This document shows, in pieces, positions 45,253 to 56,672 of a stretch of DNA of 64,000 nucleotides. The stretch spans positions 744,001 through 808,000 of the forward strand of contig JAMWFC010000052.1 in assembly GCA_027475525.1 (NCBI GenBank). Reading direction: 5' to 3'. A program made the translations under genes and the position numbers. Source of the DNA: Macrolepiota albuminosa (taxonomy: Eukaryota; Basidiomycota; Agaricomycetes; Agaricales; Agaricaceae). Each line of letters starts with the position of its first letter. Within the stretch, counting starts at the first letter, position 1. The notes below the pieces were generated by a model. It searched no databases. It saw only the letters and a program-made list of their open reading frames with translations, and was not told the origin of the DNA.

Positions 45253-48200
45253 TTGACTGAAGCCCAGCTATTTCCTCTAACAAAGAAAAGTAAAAGGGCT
45301 GCCACAAAGAAAGGGATGAATAAAAAGTGGGCTTTTACTGTCTTGTGCTTGTGCATGCTCTCATGCATATTCAGGACTTTTTGTAACCAAGCATGGATCA
45401 CTAAGCACTCAGATAATATTCAAATTATCTTAATTGGTGTTTTTTATCTTATTGGCTAGTACAGGACTTTATATTTTTTTCATATCTTTTTCTCTGAGTA
45501 TCATGTACAAGTAGTAGACTAATACAGTTTGAAAATTAAGCAATATCAAGCTGAGTAGAACCTATATGGCTTGATGCCACTAAATTTTGCTAGGTAATAG
45601 TCTAAAAAGTTGAATTTCTCTTTGTCTGCTAAGTATAGAAAACCAGCTTATCCAGAACCATCCAGATCACCTTACATGTGTCAGATACTAGTCATTCTTC
45701 CCTTCTATTGTCTCCTCCTACTCTCCTCTGTCATTTGTCTGACCATTATTATTCTATCTTAATTCAATATCATGTATGTTATTTGAAACACTCATTGAGC
45801 CTTGATCAGCCAGCTTTTTAATACTATTTTGCAGATATAAGACTGGTATTGTTTTGCGGTCTAATTAAACCTTCTTCTCCACAGTACTTCTCTGTCACCT
45901 TGCAACGTGTCATTATCAATCACTGCCTGCAACTCATTCCTCTTCCTATCTCTGATATTTATTTAGTTTTTTCTGCATGGGTAAGGATATTATACTCACC
46001 TTGAATCAGTAGTTGCAAATAATCATCTACATTATCTATTTCTCTATAATTTTACTATGCCTCATAGTATGTACCCACTCCGTAACTTGTACCATAACAT
46101 CTGCTACATTATGGCCATGGCTTCTTTATCTGTTCTCTTCTACTAAAAGAAGAACACAACTTCTACTAAATTGCACCTACAGCAACACCATTAAATTGGT
46201 TCATTTATATGGGGACTTTTGTGACCTTTTCACGTCTTACTTTTTGCACTCTACATATTTGCATATGAAGGAAACCAATACTTTCAGGTATGTCTCTGGG
46301 ATATTATGAGATGAAAATAGCATGACAATCAATTAACTTGCTCTTAGATGCAAAATCCCAGCAATTATGTGGACAATCCATCCTCTTCTAACTCCATGGT
46401 CATGTATGACAATGCTGAATGTGGAGGTGATGGTTTTATGGAGAACAGTTTACCAAAAGACAATGTAACTTACTATGGACCAATATCAGCACTCTTATTC
46501 AAGCAGTTGGAAGGTGAACATGGTCGATCAAATGAAGCAGCTCCAGGACTCTTATTTGAGCAGTTGGAAGGTTGTGAACCATTAAATGATGCTGCAAACA
46601 ATGATCCTCAAACACCTAGTTCTATTCTGTGAAATTTCCATCAACGTATTCTTCTCACTCCATTGGATTCTGAGACTGAAGAGGGCTGCAACTTTGCACA
46701 TCATCATGCCAGAGTGGCTCCTCCTTGCCAGTCTCCTAAAACAATTAGTTCTGAGCCTCCTGCCTCACAAGATGCTGCATCTCTCAATGAATTTCTTGAG
46801 GGCATTGACAACAGCATTATAGCCAGCCTGGCATATAATTAGTTATTCAACTTCTCATTGAATCCTAACCTCTCTGTCAACACTTGCCTAGAAGACAAAG
46901 TTATTCCTCTCAAAAATAATGCTAGACCTATTGAGGAGGGTGTGGCACCTCAGAAAAGGAAAGAGCCTGTGGCACATTCTCTCCTAGAAGACTTTTATTT
47001 GGCAGGCAAGTTTAAGAAGATTGCTTTGCTGTCTGGTCCCAAGTCTCTCAACACTCTGAGCACTATGCTTTCCAGCTCCTCATCAAACCTATTCATTATA
47101 GACCTTAGTGCCAATAATTCAGTGCTTTCTCTTGCTAGCACTCCACAGCAACAGCTTCAGCCTATAGCAAATGGACCTCCTACTCCACTGCATTGGAGGC
47201 CCCTCACTCAGCAAGAGTCCTCTTCTAATGGCCATCCATCGTACTCCTTTTTGGAAAAATGTCAAAAAACCTTTGCATATATTGAGGACAACTTTATTGA
47301 GCTTGCTTATTTAGTAAATCATCCTGTTTTACAAGTCAAAAAATGGTTCTTTTCCAGTCTGAAGTTTTCACAAAACACAAGTGACTGGAATCTATATCAG
47401 GCTTATTTCAAGAAGCATTGTAATGTTGAACTCAAGCGGTGTGGACTAGAGGATGGCAAAGATATGTAGTCTGATTTCTTTAATCTTGTCTTTCCTAACC
47501 ATAAATACAGATACTAATTGTTGGCTGAGTTTTCAACTGCTATATAGAGACAATACTGAACCCTTCCTCTGTATGGTGCTGAAACTCAACCACACCATCA
47601 ACTAAAAAGAAACTCTGCAACAACGATCCCAAAATTTTCAAAAACACTGCACCAAGATTAAAAAGCTTGTAGGTTCCCATTTATTTTCTTTTCTTTCTTT
47701 TCAAATATTTAATTTTATTTTAAAATCAAGAGAATGTTGAAAATAGATTCCAGACATTGACTATTGTTGTTGGTGACTATGTCCAAGAAGACCAGAGTCT
47801 GAGCACTATTCTTTCAACCTCAGGTTTAGCCAACGTACATGACAATATCATTTTATTTACGATCTATACTGAATCTATAATAGTTCATTTCTAACTGCTT
47901 CAAGCTTAAAGATGATATGGTATTGGGCTTGGCAAAGTACAAGGCCTAGTAAGTTGCAATTAATTATACAGATTCTGGGCCTAATTTGACATCCATCTAG
48001 CAATACAATTGCCAATAGAGTTTCTAATACTATTGATCCAGAACAACTGGTTAATGATCTCAACAAAGCATTTGATGCTATTGAGGCAGAGTTCAAACAA
48101 CCTACCATCATCCCTGCAGAGGAAAAAGAAGATGACTTAACAATGGAAGATAATTCAAATGTAATTTCTAGTTGCAAGAAACACCTCATTCAGCTGCTCA

Positions 48201-50537
48201 GTGAGTTTCAATGTTTTTTTACCTACTTCACAAACTTATATATTGTGCAAAAGCTGCCTCAAAGGATGCAGGTCAGCGATGGTCAGGAGATTGACTGCCC
48301 TGGACTACTCGTCCTAATTATTTCATCACAATATCTTATGTCATTACAGGGTGGCCTCCCAGCTGTGCAATGCTGAATGAGATGAGCAAGCAAGGGAAGG
48401 GAAAACAAGGGATCAAAGATCTTGGCAGCAAGGTTGGGTGTGTTCTGCTGAATGTGCTTCAAAGCAGTGATTTCAAAATCCATAAGATTAATTTAGAGAA
48501 GATCAAGATGAAAAATATTGCAGTCATCACAACTGTCAGTCCAACTACTAGTGATGCACCTAAAGTCCATTTCTGAGTCCTCTATGCCAGCAGAAAAATG
48601 TGGTATGGCAAATTCATCCTCAAAAGTGCTGCACTCACACATATCAAATGTAAAAAGGCTTCCAAATCAGTGATCAAAGTCAGGTCTGACACTAAAGAGC
48701 CAAACTTGAACAAGCAATTTAATTCATGCCATCCCTTCCCTGCTACAAAGCAGTCTTTGCGCTTTAAAAGTGTTGTCACAATTAGCAGTGGTTTCGATAA
48801 TGACTCTCTACTCATGGAGAAAGATGCACTGAATCAACCCCTCCTTCTTGCTTCTCAAAGGCAGACTCAACCAACACATATTTCTACTGTCAACAGTAAG
48901 ACTAACATTAATGCTACTGCAGTGAAGAAAAAAAACCCTTTACCCTTGAAGCCACATCATTCTACTATCAGCAGCAAGTGGGATGTTATCTCTGCAGTGA
49001 AGAAGGACAAACCTCTGTCATTGAAGCAGGTCAACATTCCTGCAGTGAAAAAAGACAAGCTTGCCCAATTTAAGCAGTCATTTACCAAAAAGTGCATCAC
49101 CATTGCTTCAACAAATTCTGAAAATAATGAACTCCCCTCTAACTCCAACAAGTGTTACTGTATTTCTCTGCCTGATGCTAGTGAAGACTCTGTGGGCTTT
49201 GGCGATGATTACTAGAAGGAACAGGACAATGACGAGTCCAAAGATGGTGTTGTATCTTCTTCTCACATATGTTGCACTTGCAAGCCTAAGGGGAAGAATG
49301 CAAAGGGAAAGGAGAAGGAGAAGGAGAGAGAGAACACTTCAAGTCATACTGAGTCTACTGTGATGTTGGCAAACATGCCATCTATGGCAGTACCATTGCA
49401 TCCCAAGCCAAACCGCACTGCTGCTATTGCATCCAATTCTTTCACTCCACCTCAAGGCTCAGATTGATTGCACTTAAGCAGTAAGCCCACAACAGCATTG
49501 GAAGTTCCTACTTCTAAGCAGCAATCCCTGGCTATATCTAAGATACCTGTGCTGCCTACTAATCCAGGTAAATCCCACACCAACACTAAGCCCATGGCAG
49601 CTCTGAAACTTTTTATGATGGCCACTGGCACTAAATTGCAGGCTGCATCTGGTGTAAAAACCTTGAATGCATCACCTGCATGGAAGGCTTCTGCATCTGA
49701 ACCGCCATCCAATACTTTACTCTCACAACAGAAGGTGCCCCCAAACACCACAATGCCCATGACCTCTGCTCTACAAGCTGCAGCTGTTATATACCCAACC
49801 TCAGTAGCCCATCACCTCAGAACTGAACAAGACATTGTAGATAGCTTCCTGCCTCTGATGCTTAAGTCTTCCACTGGGCCCAAGTCTGCATTATCAACTG
49901 ATAGCACTGTGCCAAAAGACTCTGCACTTCCTCAGTCCTCCAATTCCTCATCTAATGCTACTGATATGCAGTACAATAGAGTTGTCACATCATCTCTCTC
50001 TCAATTACTGGAGCCAGGCACCTTTGAGATTCCAACAGAGGAACATCCCTATTTTGGCCAGGGCTACAATGAAGACTATTTTTCTTATGATGCAGAGATA
50101 TATACTCTGAAGATGTATAATGATGTAGGCTATTCTGTGGAACCATCATATGCAAACTTCAACATGCACAATAGATCAGAACAACAATACTACACACTTT
50201 CTTACCACTATCCAAATGCTCCCTCAGAGCTCATGTGAGGTATACAGCTGCCTGTCCGTACTCACATTAAAGCTCTAACAGTGCCTCGTAATACCCACCT
50301 CCCCCTCAAGGAGCTTGTTTCTGTTCTGTAATGTGCTATGGGCTGCAACATGGGCTACTTTGTGGTCATGGAGCATCTAATATTGGTCCTTCATGTCATC
50401 CACCTGCCCCATCAAACATGGGCCCTTCTCACAATCAGGCCTTGCCTTCAATGTACAATGGAAGTGAGCAGTTCTGGGGTTTGTCAGGTCAATATGGACA
50501 GGAGAATGATAGTGTAGATTCTAATATGCTCAGCTAA
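45253..50537 (+). pseudogene. Second decayed gene of the KDZ-type element, unknown function
   Basis: A series of plus-strand open stretches in changing frames reads like one low-complexity protein: 45,253-45,459, a good exon near 45,880-45,980 (YFSVTLQRVIINHC), 46,348-46,632, 46,858-47,469, 48,598-49,215, 49,468-50,238 and 50,331-50,537. A recognisable block is WNLYQAYFKKHCNVELKR at about 47,390, a W..YQ.YFK..EL pattern that I associate with transposon-linked genes of mushroom genomes but cannot name. Much of the rest is Ser/Pro/Thr/Lys-rich with internal repeats (AVKKDKPLSLKQ, VKKDKLAQFKQ). No stop-free model spans it, so it is decayed or heavily spliced. Confidence 0.45.
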
Positions 50538-50775
50538 ACCTGAAATTTTCTTGTAGCTTCTTGATGTGCGCTGTAAAAGTCAAGTTTTTTTTTGATAGCA
50601 TTTGTAAATTGGCAAATGTTATTTTTTTTCTTGACATCATAGATTATGGTATCATAACCTCCAAATCTCCAGACTTCCAAACATCAAACCTCTGAACCTC
50701 CTGACCTGGAACTGTCCTACTGACTGCAAAAGAGTTCTGAAAGGACCTGATAGTGATTTCTGAACTGAGAAGTTA

Positions 50776-50856
50776 TGCGGTCGATGCACTTAGGATACTT
50801 TCTATCAGCATAAATACCACCCTAATGTGCCATCAAGAAGCATGTACCATCCTGCC
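50776..50856 (-). repeat. Right terminal inverted repeat of the KDZ-type element
   Basis: Reverse complement of the left end; the core TGATGGCACATTAGGGTGG aligns with TGATGGCACCTTAGGGGGG. Subterminal CCTCC/ACCTC-type motifs lie just inside at 50,650-50,710. Confidence 0.6.
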
Positions 50857-51057
50857 AGGGGTGGCAGAAGAATTCTCAATATCATCATTTCCTACATATG
50901 TTAGAATGTGATGACGTGAAAGTGACATACGTCAAATGTGATGACATGAAAGGGAACAATGTGAAGAGTACCACATGCACTCTGGCCAGGGATACTGGGC
51001 CACTGGCTCCTTTGTCAGTGGATACACATATAGTTGAGCAAGCTATAATCGTACCCT

Positions 51058-51222
51058 CAGTCTCGTTTATACGTCTCTGAGAATATGTTCCACAATTATA
51101 TTCTCATACAATAATAGGCTGAAACATACCTAGATATAATACTTATATAAGTTGTCTAGGTACACAATACAGTCTCGTTTATACGTTTCTGAGAATATAA
51201 CACTTATACAAGTTGTCTAGGT
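51058..51222 (+). repeat. Duplicated motif in the putative Copia LTR/leader
   Basis: CAGTCTCGTTTATACGT followed by CTCTGAGAATAT occurs at about 51,059-51,087 and, with one change, at 51,171-51,199. ACTTATATAAGTTGTCTAGGT at about 51,142 recurs as ACTTATACAAGTTGTCTAGGT at about 51,202. A direct repeat of about 60-110 bp spacing upstream of gag fits an LTR or leader, but I could not fix the LTR boundaries. Confidence 0.4.
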
Positions 51223-51486
51223 GTTGGTCACACTCAATAGTTCATTGCTGCCCTGTTAGGATTCCAACAAGTTATAGGCCTATACTGAGCAAGCTACTCG
51301 TCGTACCGCTGCTTGATTGAAACCCTACTATAATCTTTGTCTTGGACCCAATCATGTTGGTCTACCCTGTTTGGAAATAGTGCTGACTGCTGCCGCTGTC
51401 TGATTGATCACTCTTATTATAGTCCTGATCTGGGAGGAGATTCTTGTTGTTCTAGTACGATAAGAAAGTACCATCCCTGCTTCCCC

Positions 51487-52608
51487 ATATGCTCACCATA
51501 AATCTCCCCAATATCCAACAACACTGCCACCCCCTCTGTTTGTGCAATTTCCATCTGTGGTGCAAATTGGAAGCATGACAAGTTCAACTGTAATTCTCCC
51601 ACTGCCAACTTCACCCGATGGTCCAAGGCCCTTGAGATCCATCTCTTACTACTGGGCCTGAAGTCCTATGTGTTCCAGCCTCTCATCTCTGTACCAAAAG
51701 TCAGCACTAAGCCTGTTGCATACCAGAACTAGACAGCAAACAATGACTTAGCTCACGCAGTCATCTTCACCATGCTTGATGATGCTGAGTACAAAGGGCT
51801 AGACAATACCATAACAGCGGCTGGTCTATATGCTGCAGTAAAGGCATGGGCTAAAGATAAGGGACCTGTCCACATGGTCTCCCTCATCCAGGAAGTATTG
51901 CGCATCCAATGCTCCCCAGCCAAGCCCCTGCCCAAGACTGCCAAACATATCTGTGATATTGTTAATCACATATTTGCAATACAAACATTAGATAAAAACC
52001 TTTTTAAGTATGTTGTGCTCCTCAATAGCCTGAACAGTCCCCAATACAAACTGCTCCAAACTCAAATCTCAAGAGGCCTTGCCGATGCTACCATAAGTGC
52101 ACTATATAAATCTGACAACATTCAAAAGCTCCTTGAAACCGTCCAGAACCTCACCACTTTGAAAGCCTCTGGCACCTCAGCAGCCACTGATACTGTCCTT
52201 GCTGCAGCCACATGCGGTTGATTCCACTTGTCAAAACCATGGCTCCCAGATCATACCCACCATGCTGGCGCAAAGTGCTGTATGATCTGCACCACCCATG
52301 GAAGATCATGTGATGGGCATGAAGCACCATTCTGTGCCTATCCAGGAGGAGCAATAACAAAAGAAGGATTTGAGGCTGCTAAGAACGCTGCACACGCTGC
52401 CAGAGCTGCCCCTCCTGCAAAAGGAAAAGGATCTAGCAACTTTGTGAAGACATATACACAACTCACTGGCTCCAAGGAAAAGGTTTACCTGGTGGAGTCA
52501 GGAGATCTCCAGAAACTCCAGACGCTGAGCAACGATCTCACACTGTCAGTACCTTTTGCAGTCTTAGTGACTGACGACATACCAAGCCAGATCAATGATG
52601 CCAAATGA
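51487..52608 (+). pseudogene. Copia gag (decayed)
   Basis: Reads NFTRWSKALEIHLLLLGLKS, then a stop (TAG at 51,730) where relatives have Trp, then NNDLAHAVIFTMLDDAEY and LLNSLNSPQYKLLQTQISRG, a UBN2-type gag. A TGA at 52,219 interrupts before a Cys/His-rich segment CCMICTTHGRSCDGHEAPFC that stands where the zinc knuckle is expected. The frame ends at 52,608. Confidence 0.7.
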
Positions 52609-52656
52609 GAAGGTTGAATAGCAATAATCGAGGAGGAGGAAAGCAGACCTAAGGCC

Positions 52657-53774
52657 ATGATTGACTGGACCAACTATAGCCAAGAACTCAGTCAACCCGG
52701 CCACGCAATAATTGCCCCACTCAACCAGGAAACCAAGACAACACTTACTGCTGCAATGGATTGCCCCTTCATTGTAGACTCCGGCGCTACTGTCCACATA
52801 TCCCCTTATAAGACCAACTTCCTGACACTCCAATCTATTGCACCAAAAGCCATCAAAGGCGTAGGTGGCTCAGCTATATCTGCCCATGGCATGGGTTGTA
52901 TATGCTTACGCACAGCAGAAGGCACCATCCTTGTACTTCAGAACGCCCTCTACATCCCTAACTCAACCGTCCATCTCATCTCTGTCAGCAGAATGTCCCT
53001 CAAAAACAGCATGTACTCATGCTTTGATGGCAAGGGCATCCACGTTGCTGACTCCACTACCCACACTGTCATTGTGAAGGGCCCCCTCATGAAAGGAAAG
53101 AGGCTCTATTTGATTGACCTATCAAGCACAGTCATAGAACACGCATACATGGCCCACAGACAACCAGACATCATGACTTGGCATTGTTGCCTTGGTCACA
53201 TCAACTACCAGGCAGTCCTCCAGATAGCTTGCAACCACAGGATCAAAGGGGCGCCGCTATACTCCCACAACCCTCCACCAAAATGTAACACTTGCATTTT
53301 AGAAAAACAGACAAAAACTCCTGTACCAAAAGTCAGGCAGGAGGGGCATAGGGCGACACACAGACTGGAGATTGTATGGTTGGATCTGATGGGACCTGTA
53401 AATGTATGCTCATGGTCAGGAAATCACTATGTACTAGACATAGTAGATGACTATACGAATATGCCCTGGTCTATCCCCCTTAAAACTAAGGATGAGACAT
53501 TGCCTGCTCTAAAAGCTTGGGAACTCACGTGCAAGAATGAAACTGGGTTGAAAGTCGGCAAGTACTGCACTGAGTTTGATGGAGAACTCACCGGTAGAGA
53601 GATGTTGACATGGCTAATGACGAGAGGAGTGACAAATGAGCATAGCGCACCATACACATCAGCTCAGATCAGCCACATTAAATGCATGCATCGGACCTTG
53701 ACTGGAAAGGCCAGAACTATGAGACTCAATTTAGGCTGTCCAGAGTACCTGTGGGATGAACCTCACAGCAGCGC
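52657..53774 (+). pseudogene. Copia protease and integrase part (decayed, 3' part displaced)
   Basis: The aspartic protease active site FIVDSGATVHI is near the start. The pre-integrase zinc-binding domain shows MTWHCCLGHINYQAV and CNTCILEKQ. The integrase core reads WLDLMGPVN, YVLDIVDDYTN and EFDGELTGREM, giving D and D of the catalytic triad, then NEHSAPYTSAQ. The frame is open from 52,657 to the LTR-like insertion at 53,775, where the protein is cut after PHSSA. Confidence 0.8.
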
Positions 53775-54072
53775 TGATGACGCCCAAATCGAGCTGGACG
53801 CTGCGTGGACTATCACTAGTGCAGCTACTTAGCTGATATAGCTTTGGGNNNNNNNNNNNNNNNNNNNNNNNNNNNNNNNNNNNNNNNNNNNNNNNNNNNN
53901 NNNNNNNNNNNNNNNNNNNNNNNNNNNNNNNNNNNNNNNNNNNNNNNNGTGTAAAAATATGAGAAAATAGCGCTGGAAGCGCTAGAGCGTGGCGCTTCTG
54001 GTGGTACTAGTGGGCCAATGTGAGGAACGGGTATTGGTACTATCTGTAGCCAGCCACGATGCAGGCTCATCA
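53775..54072. mobile_element. LTR-like insertion containing a 100-N assembly gap
   Basis: Begins TGATGACGCCCAAA, identical to the first 14 bases of the LTR at 62,223, ends AGGCTCATCA, and is flanked by GCGC on both sides (53,771-53,774 and 54,073-54,076). The N run spans 53,849-53,948; its round length suggests a gap of unknown size, so a solo LTR or a whole element could be hidden. Without it the Copia integrase reads PHSSA then HLHSRMPTKSLNG. Confidence 0.65.
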
Positions 54073-54076
54073 GCGC

Positions 54077-54723
54077 ACCTCCATTCAAGGATGCCGACAA
54101 AGTCACTTAATGGTATAACACTCTACAAGAAGTGGCATGGTCATGTTCCAGACTACTCCTACATGCGCGAAATAGGCTGTCATGCCTTTGTGCTTGTCCA
54201 AGGCCACAACCCAAAGACACTTCCATGGTCCATTGAATATGTCCTGATAGGCTACCGACACAACTCAAAGACTTATTGGTGTTGGGACAAGAAAGAAAAA
54301 AAGGTGTATCAATCATACCACGTCAAATTCGTCAAACGTCACAAAGCACCCATTGAGAGCACATCATCACACCCAGATACCTCACCCAACATGCCTTCAA
54401 TCCTCACCCTCCAAGAGCTCGACAAATCGGCTTTGCTATCACTGCAGCAGGTAGACAACGACCTCAGCAAGTTCGACATCACAGAACTAATGATAACGAC
54501 TCACCTGCCAATCAACAGCAATTTGCCACCCCTCAATGACGATGCACAGCTCCAAAGATTGACACACATTTGGCAACCAACCAAAAAGATGCTACCCAAT
54601 TAGAAAAGATGGTTGAAGAGTCTAAAGAGAGTGGACAACAGTTAAAAGACCAGAGAGCTGAAAGGAGGACAGCAGCGCACCAGGAGACGTCAAGCATGGG
54701 AGATCAAACCCAACAAACGCCTG
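54077..54723 (+). pseudogene. Copia integrase C-terminal part and linker
   Basis: Continues the Copia polyprotein: HLHSRMPTKSLNGITLYKKW, REIGCHAFV, LIGYRHNSKTYW and VYQSYHVKFVKRH, all standard for the end of the Copia integrase. A stop near 54,601 is followed by a frame that reads GDQTQQTPV up to the retrotransposon insertion at 54,724 and resumes as TEKQAPMPTD at 61,000. Confidence 0.75.
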
Positions 54724-54885
54724 TTTCGTGCTTGCTCCGGTGCGCCTATATGTAGTCTAAATTATAACAATCATATGTCATTGCATACTACACACGACGT
54801 TCCGGTGATGGGTATATGTGATCGCCTTCGGGCACAATACGAAATAGGGGGTCATCTGAGAGCAAAGGGTTAATCCCTGAGTCCC
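54724..54885 (-). repeat. Split direct repeat B2 (162 bp)
   Basis: Identical by eye to 55,227-55,388. Plus-strand start TTTCGTGCTTGCTCCGG. Outer end of the tyrosine-recombinase element. Confidence 0.9.
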
Positions 54886-55076
54886 TGAGGAAACGGAATG
54901 TGAAGTAACGAATGACTGTGTAATAGGTAAAAGTATGTAAATGTGATGTAACTTGAAATTTTAACAGGAATGAATAGGAGAAGGTGAAAACCTGTGTTGT
55001 CAGAGAGTGTAATGAAGGTAAGGGGAAAAGGTGTCAGGCTAGGAAGGGAAAAGTGTAATAGGGAATTGGGAGGGTG

Positions 55077-55226
55077 GGTGAAAGGAAACGGATAGGTCAC
55101 CGCGGTTGACGAAGTTGGAGCTCTCCACCCAGATGGTCGAGTGAATCAACCGCTTACAGTCACACCTTGGTCACGTCTTCGAAATTCATCCCTCTTACTC
55201 CCGTGCCTCCTTCTCGAGGGATGCCA
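55077..55226 (-). repeat. Split direct repeat A2 (150 bp)
   Basis: Identical by eye to 60,850-60,999, plus-strand start GGTGAAAGGAAACGGATAGG and end CTCGAGGGATGCCA. It abuts B1 directly, reproducing the junction expected in a circular replication intermediate. Confidence 0.9.
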
Positions 55227-55388
55227 TTTCGTGCTTGCTCCGGTGCGCCTATATGTAGTCTAAATTATAACAATCATATGTCATTGCATACTACACACGA
55301 CGTTCCGGTGATGGGTATATGTGATCGCCTTCGGGCACAATACGAAATAGGGGGTCATCTGAGAGCAAAGGGTTAATCCCTGAGTCCC
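55227..55388 (-). repeat. Split direct repeat B1 (162 bp)
   Basis: Identical by eye to B2 at 54,724-54,885. It lies just after the recombinase stop codon in element orientation, with 74 bp between them. Confidence 0.9.
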
Positions 55389-55462
55389 GACCAGCCGCAG
55401 GAGCGAACAAGGAGATGACTCCAATCGAAGAGGCACGAAGCGATGACACCCATCCCAAGCGG

Positions 55463-56572
55463 CTAAGAATCGAAAAAGGGAAGCAGCGGTTGTAAAAACT
55501 CCAGATAAAGAGGTGCGATAAGCTCTAAGGATCGCCAGTATCTCAGGAATGAGTCAGAAGTCCACCTTCCCAGCATCTTAACGATGTCAGGAGCAACACC
55601 CATCAATAGCAGGCAAGTAGTTCCGCCAATCCGGAAACAATGGCCGCTGATCTGAGGGAAACCGGCATCGATAATGATAGGATTGACAATTTTCAGGAGT
55701 TTCCTGGTCGTGAGGCCCAAGCGACGATTGTTTGACGCTCGGTAGCATGCAATCGGGTCGTCAATGGAGCCGCCGTTAATCCTCGCATGGTTTTCCAAAG
55801 CCCAAATAGGGTCTACTTCCTCTAACTGTCTACAAATAATGACGTTTTCCCCCTTGACGCCACCGCGCTTAGTCCTAGGAAGATGTAATTTCCTAGAACC
55901 GTTACGATTAGGCTTGAAGAAACTACTCCACTTTGGCAAGATGTCAGGGTTGAAATTCTGTTCCCTCGGAGGTAAGAATTCCCCCAAGCGGATTTGGCCC
56001 CAGAATGTGGTAGTGACGGCAGCCCAGATACACGCATGGATTGGCGTAGCTAAGTTGAGGCCACTCCGAATAACAAGTAGCATATCCCAAGAGACGGGAG
56101 GTCGTTCCGGGCGGAAGGAGTTGGGAGGGCGCAGGTTTTCTGTGCCTTTGATAGTGTACTTCAAACGGATAGAGCCATTCCATGGCATGTTGTTCTGGAT
56201 GTGCCACGATCTGAGCCCTGCCAGCTTGTTAGCGGCGGTTGAGCCAGCATTGGAGCCCGCCATGGATGCAGCGTAAAACTCGAGAACCTCTCCTGAAGCC
56301 GGCAAAGCGGATTCGAGTGGAATAGACCACTTCTCGCAGAAAAGCAAAAAGTCTCTGATGGCAGAAGAATATTTCTCCGTCGTGGAATCCGCCCAAGCAT
56401 GACAAATAACTTGATTTGTGAAAGCTACAAGATCTGAAGGCAGGCAGTGACCGGAATGGGACAGAAGACCAGGTTTAAGAATACGGGACTGATTTGAAAG
56501 TGTAGTGTAAGGAGAGAAACGTGCAAGTACCTTGCGTTTAGGCAACAAGGAGATATAACGAGTACGGGGCAT
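55463..56572 (-). CDS. Tyrosine recombinase of the Ngaro/PAT-type retrotransposon
   Basis: About 369 residues from MPRTRYISLLPKRK; the frame is open further upstream to 56,806, overlapping the reverse transcriptase ORF. The N-terminal core-binding domain reads ADSTTEKYSSAIRDFLLFCE and STAANKLAGLRSWH. The catalytic domain has the first Arg in TTFWGQIRLGEF, a Lys-containing strand RKLHLPRTKRGG, the HxxR motif in ISGHCFRIGGTT, the Trp/His position in MLGRWTS and the nucleophilic Tyr in FLRYWRS. It integrates a circular DNA copy by site-specific recombination, which explains the lack of target duplication. No defect seen. Confidence 0.88.
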   Translation of the reverse strand: MPRTRYISLLPKRKVLARFSPYTTLSNQSRILKPGLLSHSGHCLPSDLVAFTNQVICHAWADSTTEKYSSAIRDFLLFCEKWSIPLESALPASGEVLEFYAASMAGSNAGSTAANKLAGLRSWHIQNNMPWNGSIRLKYTIKGTENLRPPNSFRPERPPVSWDMLLVIRSGLNLATPIHACIWAAVTTTFWGQIRLGEFLPPREQNFNPDILPKWSSFFKPNRNGSRKLHLPRTKRGGVKGENVIICRQLEEVDPIWALENHARINGGSIDDPIACYRASNNRRLGLTTRKLLKIVNPIIIDAGFPQISGHCFRIGGTTCLLLMGVAPDIVKMLGRWTSDSFLRYWRSLELIAPLYLEFLQPLLPFFDS

Positions 56573-56672
56573 GATTGAATGAAAGGAGTGGGAACCATAG
56601 ACAGTATTAAAGGCAACTACAAGTGGCTGACTAGTGCTACAACGACACACAATGACGAATGTTTGGCAAGAG

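Larger units (their letters stand above)
37956..50856 (+). mobile_element. Degenerate KDZ-type DNA transposon, about 12.9 kb, with terminal inverted repeats
   Basis: The ends at about 37,956-38,035 and 50,776-50,856 are inverted copies: the left end reads TGCTTCTTGATGGCACCTTA and the reverse complement of the right end reads TGCTTCTTGATGGCACATTA, with partial similarity continuing about 60 bp inward. Both ends are followed inside by CT-rich ACCTC-type subterminal repeats (38,085-38,170 and 50,650-50,710). Between them lie a decayed KDZ transposase (38.3-41.7 kb), an LTR insertion (42.5-44.5 kb) and a second decayed gene (45.2-50.5 kb), all genes on the plus strand. Target-site duplications were not resolved. 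The whole block is AT-rich with very few CpG dinucleotides. Confidence 0.65.

Noticed and set aside
37956..50856. Possible TET/JBP-type oxygenase inside the KDZ element
   Set aside because: I looked for the HxD...H dioxygenase pattern because such genes travel with KDZ elements, but none of the readable stretches shows it.
50890..50970. GTGATGAC-type repeats right of the KDZ terminus as a satellite
   Set aside because: Only about two imperfect units; too short to call a tandem array.
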